From: JANLSE01 sp038214135
GTDB lineage: Bacteria > Chloroflexota > Chloroflexia > Chloroflexales > Roseiflexaceae
Reading direction: 5' to 3'
NCBI GenBank assembly: GCA_038214135.1
Contig: JBBQSD010000095.1
Location: forward strand, 1-24,687
DNA: 24,687 nucleotides
Below are positions 7,778 to 13,374 of this stretch, piece by piece. The stretch's first letter is position 1, and each line of letters begins with the position of its first letter. The notes under the pieces are model-generated. The model was not told where the DNA came from and did no database searches. It saw only the letters and a program-made list of their open reading frames with translations. The translations under genes were made by a program, and so were the position numbers.

Positions 7778-7806
7778 TTGACGATCATCCTATTTGATGC
7801 TATTGT
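7778..7806 (+). promoter_or_regulatory. promoter of the esterase leader
   Basis: TTGACG (7778-7783), a 17-base spacer and TATTGT (7801-7806), preceded by TGC, give a good sigma-70-type promoter with extended -10. Transcription would begin near 7813, about 36 bases before the intrinsic terminator at 7849. Confidence 0.6.
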
Positions 7807-7848
7807 ACAGGAGATTCTGGCTACCCGCTGCTGATGATCCGGGGATTT

Positions 7849-7872
7849 CCCGCGCTCAACGCGGGTTTTTTT
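7849..7872 (+). terminator. intrinsic terminator in the leader of the esterase gene
   Basis: cccgcg, loop ctcaa, cgcggg, then seven Ts form a textbook intrinsic terminator on the plus strand. No plus-strand gene lies upstream, since apaG diverges. It sits between the promoter at 7778-7806 and the start codon at 7909. An upstream segment acccgc (7823-7828) can pair with gcgggt (7861-7866) and would disrupt the terminator, so an attenuator is plausible. Confidence 0.7.
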
Positions 7873-7908
7873 ATGGGTCTGTTGCTCATTTCGGAAAGGG
7901 GGATGTGC

Positions 7909-8883
7909 ATGGCACTGTTTGATTTACCATTCGACCAACTGCAACGCTACCAACCCGAGCGCGATGAACCGGCGGATTTCGATGCCTTTTGGCAGCAAAC
8001 TCTGACAGAGGCACGGAGTTTCCCGCTCGATCCGATCTTCGCACCAGTCGATTATGGCCTCCGCAACTTGGAGAGCTATGATGTCACCTACAATGGCTAT
8101 GCTGGTCAGCCGATCAAAGCCTGGTTGAACCTGCCACGCCAGCGCAGCGGCGCAATTCCGTGTATCGTTGAGTTTCTTGGCTATGGTGGTGGGCGTAGCT
8201 TCCCCACCGATTGGCTAACCTGGGCTAGTGCTGGCTATGCCCATCTGGTGATGGATACCCGCGGCCAGGGTAGCACATGGTCCAAGGGCGATACTGCCGA
8301 TATTGAACCAGAGGGCAGTAATCCACAGTTCCCAGGATTTATGACCCGTGGTGTACTTAATCCCAAAACCTATTATTATCGGCGGGTGTTCACCGATGCG
8401 GTGCGGGCGATTGAAACAGCCCGTAACCACCCAGCCATTGATGGAGCCAGGATTGGCGTTACGGGTGGTAGCCAGGGTGGCGGGATCTCGATTGCTGCTG
8501 CAGCACTCGATCCACAGATTCAGGCCGTTATGCCAGATGTGCCGTTTTTGTGTGGCTACAAGCGTGCCACCGAGATAACAGCCTCAAATCCATACGAAGA
8601 GATTTCACGCTATTGCCTCGTTCATCGCGATAAAGTGGATCAGGTATTTCAGACGCTTTCCTATTTCGATGGAATCAATCTGGCGGCCCGAATTGAATGC
8701 CATGCGCTGTTCTCGGTCGGGTTGATGGACGAAATATGCCCACCCTCAACCGTATATGCTGCCTATAATAACCTGCGTGGGCCGAAGGATATTCGTGTGT
8801 ATCGCTATAATCACCACGAGGGTGGCGGCCAATTCCAGATGATCGAGAAGATCCGCTTCATTCATTCGCTGTGGGGCGAATAA
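7909..8883 (+). CDS. acetyl xylan esterase / cephalosporin-C deacetylase family hydrolase
   Basis: This cytoplasmic alpha/beta hydrolase of the AXE1 family (carbohydrate esterase family 7) removes acetyl groups from short acetylated xylo-oligosaccharides and related esters. It has 324 residues. The nucleophile is S188 in GGSQGG, with acid D274 in GLMDEICPP and base H303 in NHHEGGG. These numbers equal those I recall for the Thermotoga maritima enzyme, supporting the chosen start. Oxyanion-side GYGGG and the family's DTRGQGS motif are present. The ATG at 7909 follows AAAGGGGG by six bases; upstream in-frame codons run through the leader terminator and are not credible. No signal peptide is seen, fitting intracellular processing of imported acetylated oligosaccharides. 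Confidence 0.93.
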   Translation: MALFDLPFDQLQRYQPERDEPADFDAFWQQTLTEARSFPLDPIFAPVDYGLRNLESYDVTYNGYAGQPIKAWLNLPRQRSGAIPCIVEFLGYGGGRSFPTDWLTWASAGYAHLVMDTRGQGSTWSKGDTADIEPEGSNPQFPGFMTRGVLNPKTYYYRRVFTDAVRAIETARNHPAIDGARIGVTGGSQGGGISIAAAALDPQIQAVMPDVPFLCGYKRATEITASNPYEEISRYCLVHRDKVDQVFQTLSYFDGINLAARIECHALFSVGLMDEICPPSTVYAAYNNLRGPKDIRVYRYNHHEGGGQFQMIEKIRFIHSLWGE

Positions 8884-8939
8884 TACGAACCCTGCATGTC
8901 ATCCTGATTTGATTATTAACATCGGTAGTATCGTGCGTT

Positions 8940-8970
8940 TGGAGCGCGCAAGCATGGCTTGCGCACTCCA
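8940..8970. repeat. REP-like inverted repeat, copy 1
   Basis: tggag-c-gcgcaagc, loop atg, gcttgcgc-a-ctcca: a 14-pair hairpin with one C-A mismatch, 57 bases after the esterase stop. The right arm and its flank (gcactccaca..tgcaatg) recur at 11078-11094. Confidence 0.7.
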
Positions 8971-9005
8971 CAGATGCAATGGTATGTTCCTAGTATTGCC
9001 ATAAT

Positions 9006-10604
9006 ATGCAAAAACACCTCCTATCGCTATTGCTCCCCACACTCCTGGCCGGATTAGCGGCGTTCGCCTGGTTCGATAACGCCGCTAATCGTGGTATCAC
9101 CTATCGTATGCCATTGCAAGGCCCCATTCCCTATGCCGATGTCGATCAGCTTGGCGTCAATGCCTATAATATTCAGTTTGAACCGGATCCCGCGAATGTC
9201 ACAAGAACCCTGGAACTGGCCAGCACGATGGGCGCTCATTATATTCGTATGCAGATGCCATGGGAGGATGTTGAGATCCATGCAAACAACGATTATATGG
9301 ATCGGCGCAACCCTGGCAGTGTGCGTAGTGCCTGGGAGAAGTACGATTTCCTGTTTGCCGAAATGAAGCGGCTGGAACTGCAACCAATTGTGCGGATTGA
9401 TCGGCCACCTGTATGGGCCAGAGCCAGAGTCAACGATAGCGAGCGCTTCCAGAATGGCCTGCGTGAAAATAATGCCTCAACCGGCCCGCCAGATAACTAC
9501 CAGGATTATGCCGATTTTGTGGCCACCGTTGCCGCACGCTACCGTGGTTTGGTGCGCTATATTCAGATCTGGAACGAACCAAACCTAGCCTATGAATGGA
9601 ACTGGGTTCTGCCCGAACCAGAACGCTTTGCCGAACTGCTCAAGCTAGCAGCGAGTGCTGCACGCCAGGCCAACCCCGATATCGTCATCCTGTTTCCAAG
9701 CCTCTCGCCAACCGATGGCCTTGAACCACGGATTGCGCCACTCAGTGAGCTTGAATATCTCGACCGCGTGTACCAGGCTGGTGCGATCTCATCATTCGAT
9801 ATTATGTCAGCTCAGGCATATGGGCTCGGCCAGCCACCAGATGAACATCGCTATGTGCGGCCACGCCTGCTGTGGCAGCGGCCAATTGATACGCGCATCG
9901 ATGTTTCGCGTGTCGCGTTGCTGCGCGAGGTGATGGTTCGCAATGGCGATGCTGGCAAAGCCGTGTGGATCAGCGAATTTGGGTATGTCAGCGCCCCAGC
10001 GGATCTGCAACACAGTTGGGGCACGAGTGTCAGCGAACAACAGAAGGGTGACTATCTCGTCGGCCAGCTCGAACGAGCGCGCCGGGAATGGCCGTGGATG
10101 GGCGTGATGAATGTGTGGATGTTGCGCTGGGGTGGTTCTGCTCCCGATCAACGTGATCCAACGGCCTATTTCGCACTTGTTGATCACGACTTCACACCCA
10201 AGCCTGCCTATCACACATTGCAGGCATTTGCTCAGCATGGCGCAATTGCTGGGGCAGGGCTGCATGCCTGGAGCCATCCAGCAGTACGCCAGATCGCAGC
10301 AGATACCTGGGAGATCCGTTTCACCGGCCAATCATTGGCATTCGTGGAAGTGAATGGCCCGTTTGAGTTCGCCATTGATCAGGGGCCATTCCAAGCGCTT
10401 ACCCCGCTCATGGAACGCAGCATACGCCCTGTTGCCGAGCAACTTGTGGATGGCGAACATACTGCGATGTTCCGAATGAAGGGCAAACCACCATCCGCCT
10501 TTATTGTTGAACGCCAGGCATTACCGGTTGTGTGGGAATTGATCCCGCTGCTACTGGTACTCGGGTTGGCATTGGTATGCGGAAGGCTGCTTCGGCTCGC
10601 TTGA
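9006..10604 (+). CDS. membrane-tethered clan-A glycoside hydrolase (cellulase-like TIM barrel)
   Basis: This 532-residue protein has an N-terminal hydrophobic segment (LLSLLLPTLLAGLAAFAWF, residues 5-23) and a C-terminal membrane helix (about 509-529, LIPLLLVLGLALVCG), so it is probably exported and held at the membrane. The TIM barrel has clan GH-A hallmarks: acid/base E191 in IWNEPN and nucleophile E324 in WISEFGY, 133 residues apart. Between them are strand segments such as IVILFPSLSP and FDIMSAQAYG. After the barrel (about residue 420) is a small beta domain. The closest named families by feel are GH39/GH5-like; I cannot fix the family or substrate. No Shine-Dalgarno sequence precedes the ATG. 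The stop codon lies within the next gene's -35 element. Confidence 0.85.
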   Translation: MQKHLLSLLLPTLLAGLAAFAWFDNAANRGITYRMPLQGPIPYADVDQLGVNAYNIQFEPDPANVTRTLELASTMGAHYIRMQMPWEDVEIHANNDYMDRRNPGSVRSAWEKYDFLFAEMKRLELQPIVRIDRPPVWARARVNDSERFQNGLRENNASTGPPDNYQDYADFVATVAARYRGLVRYIQIWNEPNLAYEWNWVLPEPERFAELLKLAASAARQANPDIVILFPSLSPTDGLEPRIAPLSELEYLDRVYQAGAISSFDIMSAQAYGLGQPPDEHRYVRPRLLWQRPIDTRIDVSRVALLREVMVRNGDAGKAVWISEFGYVSAPADLQHSWGTSVSEQQKGDYLVGQLERARREWPWMGVMNVWMLRWGGSAPDQRDPTAYFALVDHDFTPKPAYHTLQAFAQHGAIAGAGLHAWSHPAVRQIAADTWEIRFTGQSLAFVEVNGPFEFAIDQGPFQALTPLMERSIRPVAEQLVDGEHTAMFRMKGKPPSAFIVERQALPVVWELIPLLLVLGLALVCGRLLRLA

Positions 10605-10628
10605 CAATCGGTACGGATGTGCTATAAT
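10601..10628 (+). promoter_or_regulatory. near-consensus promoter of the zinc-ribbon microprotein
   Basis: TTGACA (10601-10606), a 16-base spacer and TATAAT (10623-10628) with TGC just upstream (extended -10). Both hexamers are perfect consensus. The -35 overlaps the TGA stop (10602-10604) of the glycoside hydrolase gene. Confidence 0.85.
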
Positions 10629-10636
10629 TCGCCTAC

Positions 10637-10650
10637 AGAACAAGAGTTCT
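10637..10650 (+). promoter_or_regulatory. operator-like inverted repeat at the transcription start
   Basis: agaac-aaga-gttct begins about nine bases after the -10 box, so it covers the expected transcription start. Its position suits a repressor site. The half-site word gaacaa recurs in the downstream structured region. Confidence 0.35.
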
Positions 10651-10664
10651 ATACGAGGTGAAGC

Positions 10665-10856
10665 ATGGCACCATTATTGAAGGATTGCGGGCTCGATGGT
10701 TGTCTTGGTTCGGTTCAGCATTGCTCGGAGTGCAGCCGTACGACGGTTCATTTCCGCTGGCCGGGTGGTCGCCCTGTGTGTGGCTGGTGCGGGGTGCTTG
10801 CCTCGTGGTATGCGAACCATGCGATGCGTCTGCCGCCCACACTGCGTGCTCGGTAA
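10665..10856 (+). CDS. 63-residue Cys-rich, zinc-ribbon-like microprotein
   Basis: This small gene has unusually good start signals: a perfect-hexamer promoter 36 bases upstream and GAGGTG six bases before the ATG. The product has Cys at residues 8, 13, 20, 23, 39 and 42. The pairs HCSEC and PVCGWCG, 16 residues apart around a basic-aromatic loop (RTTVHFRWPGGR), are spaced like the two knuckles of a zinc ribbon. The C-terminal third is basic and aromatic. I do not recognise a named family. Metal binding and a nucleic-acid or protein-docking role are inferences from the Cys pattern. It has no operon partner; the next gene is 466 bases away past a strong terminator. Confidence 0.6.
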   Translation: MAPLLKDCGLDGCLGSVQHCSECSRTTVHFRWPGGRPVCGWCGVLASWYANHAMRLPPTLRAR

Positions 10857-10923
10857 CATGCCACATTTCATGTAATCCACACGCTCTACTAAGCTTCTTA
10901 TAGAAAAACAATTCAGCATCACG

Positions 10924-10979
10924 CTCTTGTTCTCTTGTTCGGCACCAAAGGAACAAACGAACACGTAGTGCATTGTTCC
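10924..10979 (+). ncRNA. structured untranslated region with competing GAACAA/TTGTTC pairings
   Basis: Within the 466-base gap 10857-11322 I support no protein gene. ggaacaa (10950-10956) can pair with ttgttcc (10973-10979), enclosing cac-gta-gtg. Alternatively gaacaa can pair with ttgttc at 10935-10940, and further cttgttc copies lie at 10925 and 10997. The competing pairings suggest a structured 3' tail of the microprotein transcript or a separate small RNA ending at the 11139-11171 terminator. Confidence 0.3.
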
Positions 10980-11033
10980 ATGTTTGCTTGTTCTGTCTAT
11001 TATAGCGAAGTGCAGAAAGGTTGAGCATCGCAC

Positions 11034-11085
11034 TGGAATGCGCAAGCCATGCTTGCGCGAGCGGCAGCATGGCTACCGCACTCCA
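11034..11085. repeat. REP-like inverted repeat, copy 2 (double hairpin)
   Basis: The outer ends tgga/ctcca enclose two hairpins: gcgcaagc-cat-gcttgcgc (11040-11058) and gcggcagc-atg-gctaccgc. The outer and right-flank sequences match copy 1 at 8940-8970, so this appears to be the same element with an extra inserted hairpin. Confidence 0.65.
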
Positions 11086-11138
11086 CATGTGCAATGATTC
11101 TGCACTTGGCTATAGGGCATAGATTTTCATCGCATGAT

Positions 11139-11171
11139 AAACCTCAGGGCGTCCAACGCTCTGGGGTTTTT
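11139..11171 (+). terminator. strong intrinsic terminator
   Basis: A 14-pair stem (aaacctcagggcgt against acgctctggggttt, two G-T wobbles) with loop cca runs into ttttt. It would end any transcript from the microprotein promoter and isolate the sigma-factor gene. The aaacc on the left arm makes it usable from either side. Confidence 0.85.
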
Positions 11172-11322
11172 GCGTATAAAAAATCATTCATCGCAACTGC
11201 AAGATTCCCGACACATCATGCTCTTTGAACAGTATTACGACAACAACATTTGCGCCAGCCATGTTGCTAACCGACGATACCGCCACCTTGTCGCCCAGCT
11301 ATCGCTTTGAGGTGAGACAGTG

Positions 11323-11931
11323 ATGTACATCCAATCAGATGATGGATTCGAACTCTTCCAGCGTGCAATCGTTGAGCGTGATCAGTCGGCTTGGGCAACA
11401 ATCCATGCTCGCTATCGGCTGTTGATGATTGCATGGGCACGCCAGAGTAGTGTCTCGCTTTCGGTTTCCGAGCAGTTCGAGGATATCGCCGACCAAGCCT
11501 TTGCGCGTGCATGGTCGGCATTGACACCGGGGCGGTTCGCCGAGTTTCCTGGGTTAGCGGCATTGCTTGGCTATTTGCGAAGCTGTGTCACCACCGTGTT
11601 GATCGATATCGCCCGTGCCCAATCAACACGCGAACGAACGATTCAAAAATTGAATCTTGGCACTCCGGCAACCCCGGAACAGATCGTGATTGACATGATC
11701 GACCAAACAGAGCTGTGGGAGCTTGTCAAGCACATGATCGAGACACCTCAAGAGGCGCTGATTCTGAAGCAGAATATTATCCTTGGCGTGCCGCCACGGG
11801 TGTTACTGGCCCGCCATCCAGATCTGTTCCAAACGATCGACGATGTCTATGCGGCAAAGCGTAATTTCACGGGCCGACTCCAGCGTAACCGCGATCTCCA
11901 ACGCCTCGTCCACGAACTGCGCGAGGAATAA
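11323..11931 (+). CDS. ECF-like RNA polymerase sigma factor
   Basis: This 202-residue protein is laid out like an extracytoplasmic-function sigma factor. The region-2 stretch spans about residues 8-105 (FELFQRAIVERDQSAWATIHARY..., then EDIADQAFARAWSAL and LRSCVTTVLIDIARAQ, matching regions 2.2-2.4). A linker and a C-terminal helical region (about 130-195) with a helix-turn-helix-like stretch follow (GVPPRVLLARHPDLFQTIDDVYAAKRNF). Region 4 is divergent from the usual ECF pattern, which I associate with lineage-specific Chloroflexota groups. The ATG at 11323 is preferred over the GTG at 11320, since GAGGTGA lies seven bases before it. No anti-sigma gene is adjacent. It converges on the glycosyltransferase gene. 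Confidence 0.75.
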   Translation: MYIQSDDGFELFQRAIVERDQSAWATIHARYRLLMIAWARQSSVSLSVSEQFEDIADQAFARAWSALTPGRFAEFPGLAALLGYLRSCVTTVLIDIARAQSTRERTIQKLNLGTPATPEQIVIDMIDQTELWELVKHMIETPQEALILKQNIILGVPPRVLLARHPDLFQTIDDVYAAKRNFTGRLQRNRDLQRLVHELREE

Positions 11932-11944
11932 CCCGTAATCAAAA

Positions 11945-11963
11945 GGGCGTATGCAATACGCCC
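11945..11963. terminator. palindrome at the sigma-factor gene end
   Basis: gggcgtat-gca-atacgccc, an 8-bp perfect stem 14 bases after the stop codon. It is the twin of the hairpin at 12008-12026 (same arms, different loop). There is no T-run, so a 3'-end stabiliser or rho-aided terminator is possible. Confidence 0.5.
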
Positions 11964-12007
11964 CTCCCATATCCCCGCGTATTGGCGTATGCGCATCCAT
12001 CGCGTAC

Positions 12008-12026
12008 GGGCGTATCGTATACGCCC
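12008..12026. terminator. palindrome at the glycosyltransferase gene end
   Basis: gggcgtat-cgt-atacgccc has arms identical to those at 11945-11963, 5 bases beyond the stop of the minus-strand gene. The convergent pair therefore carries one copy per gene. Confidence 0.5.
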
Positions 12027-12031
12027 CACGC

Positions 12032-13216
12032 TTACGCCATGGATCGCCACCAACGCCGATCAATCTCGCGCGCATTGGTTGGCGGCCCAACTGTCGCCAG
12101 ATCCCACGCCAGGCGCACAATCCGTAGCGCCGCATCTGGCCGACCAAGCCGTTGTGCCTGGGCAGCTGTGCGCTCCATCTGTGCCGGGTGAGCCAGCCAA
12201 TTGTTCACATGCGCCGCCAGCGCTGTTGGATCAGAGATCCATAATCCTGCACCATGCGATTGAACATAGCGCAGATTACCTTCTTCCTGCCCGGGCGGAT
12301 CGCCATGAATGAGCAGCGGTTTCCCAGCCGCAAGCGCCTCACTGACAGTGACGCCGCCAGCTTTGGTCGCCACAATATCTGCTGCATGCATCATATCGGC
12401 CAATGGGACAAACCCATAGATATGGGCTGGGATGCGCCAGTTATGTTCGCGTAGTTGTTCGGCCAACGCCGTATTGGTGCCCGTCACAATTGCGACCTGC
12501 AATGGCAGCCGTACACTATCGAGTGCGAGTGCGAGTGCGCCAAGCTGGCCAACTCCAGCACCACCACCCAACAGTAACAGCGTTGGCAGATCCGGGTGCC
12601 AGCCCAATTCGCGCCGCAGCGTTGCCGTGTCGGCCCGTGGTGCTGCAAATGATGGGTGGACGGGCAAACCAGTTGTGATCACCTGATCTGGCGACAACCC
12701 GCAACGAATGGCCTTGGCTCGCGCTACTGCTGTTGGCACCACGCAATAGTCATCGGTTCGATTAAACCAGACGCTATGAACCGAGCCGAGATCGGTGACA
12801 ACCGTCATCAGTCCTGGCCGCCGAGGAAACCCGCGTACGACACGAGCAGCGATTGAGGTATAGATCGGGTAGACACTCATCACAAGATCATAGGGTTGCT
12901 CGTGCAAGAGATTCGTAATCGCCCGATAGAGCATCTGTCGCACAGTCTGGTGTAACAGGTATGCCACACCAGGCAACTCCGAAATCGTGTAGCTGAGATG
13001 GTAGAGAGCTGGCGTCTTCTGCATCTTGCCGACATAGACCTGCTCATAGCGTCGGAGCAGATCTGGCGCACTTGTATGCTGTATTGGATTACGAACCACC
13101 ACCCGCGCGGCGCTGCCATACATACGCAAAAAAGCGGCCTCGAGTGCGATCGCCGCACTACGGTGGCCACTCCCCGCATCATTGGTAAGCAGCAAAATAT
13201 CTATTGCTCGCGGCAT
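12032..13216 (-). CDS. MGDG-synthase-family glycosyltransferase (GT28)
   Basis: This 394-residue GT-B enzyme resembles monogalactosyldiacylglycerol synthase and processive diacylglycerol glucosyltransferase, which put a sugar from a UDP-sugar on diacylglycerol at the inner membrane face. The N-terminal domain opens with the family signature NDAGSGHRSAA (residues 12-22) and has the PIQHTSAPDLLRRYEQVY and VTDLGSVHSVW segments. The C-terminal nucleotide-binding domain has TGLPVHPSF, LLLGGGAGVGQLG, the GFV...MMHAADIVATKAGGVTVSEALA donor-site segment, and GDPPGQEEGN. The start at 13216 is set by GGAGG five bases upstream; an in-frame TTG twelve bases earlier overlaps that site. Exact sugar and acceptor cannot be read from sequence. 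It diverges from the cyclase-fusion gene. Confidence 0.9.
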   Translation of the reverse strand: MPRAIDILLLTNDAGSGHRSAAIALEAAFLRMYGSAARVVVRNPIQHTSAPDLLRRYEQVYVGKMQKTPALYHLSYTISELPGVAYLLHQTVRQMLYRAITNLLHEQPYDLVMSVYPIYTSIAARVVRGFPRRPGLMTVVTDLGSVHSVWFNRTDDYCVVPTAVARAKAIRCGLSPDQVITTGLPVHPSFAAPRADTATLRRELGWHPDLPTLLLLGGGAGVGQLGALALALDSVRLPLQVAIVTGTNTALAEQLREHNWRIPAHIYGFVPLADMMHAADIVATKAGGVTVSEALAAGKPLLIHGDPPGQEEGNLRYVQSHGAGLWISDPTALAAHVNNWLAHPAQMERTAAQAQRLGRPDAALRIVRLAWDLATVGPPTNAREIDRRWWRSMA

Positions 13217-13323
13217 CGGTACCTCCAAGGGGCCTCAGCCGTCCATACTACTTGGCCTATCCCTATGACGATCATGGCCCAAGGTCGGTTGCAGTAACAT
13301 AGATAATACATCTGATTCCATGA

Positions 13324-13332
13324 TGCTATTGT
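13324..13332 (+). promoter_or_regulatory. extended -10 element of the cyclase-fusion gene
   Basis: TGC-TATTGT lies in a 15-base string, tgatgctattgtaca (13321-13335), that is identical to the -10 region of the esterase leader promoter (7795-7809). The -35 is weak. The expected start point is near 13339. Confidence 0.4.
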
Positions 13333-13374
13333 ACACGCTTTTTGCAAGAACTGTGCCAAGAGAGCCATCATGAT

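Noticed and set aside
7834..7908. Upstream start for the esterase
   Set aside because: The added residues would be encoded by the terminator hairpin and its T-run. The later ATG has AAAGGGGG and gives family-standard catalytic residue numbering.
10633..11094. 153-codon minus-strand frame
   Set aside because: It lies opposite the well-supported microprotein gene and begins inside a REP-like palindrome. The product has no domain character.
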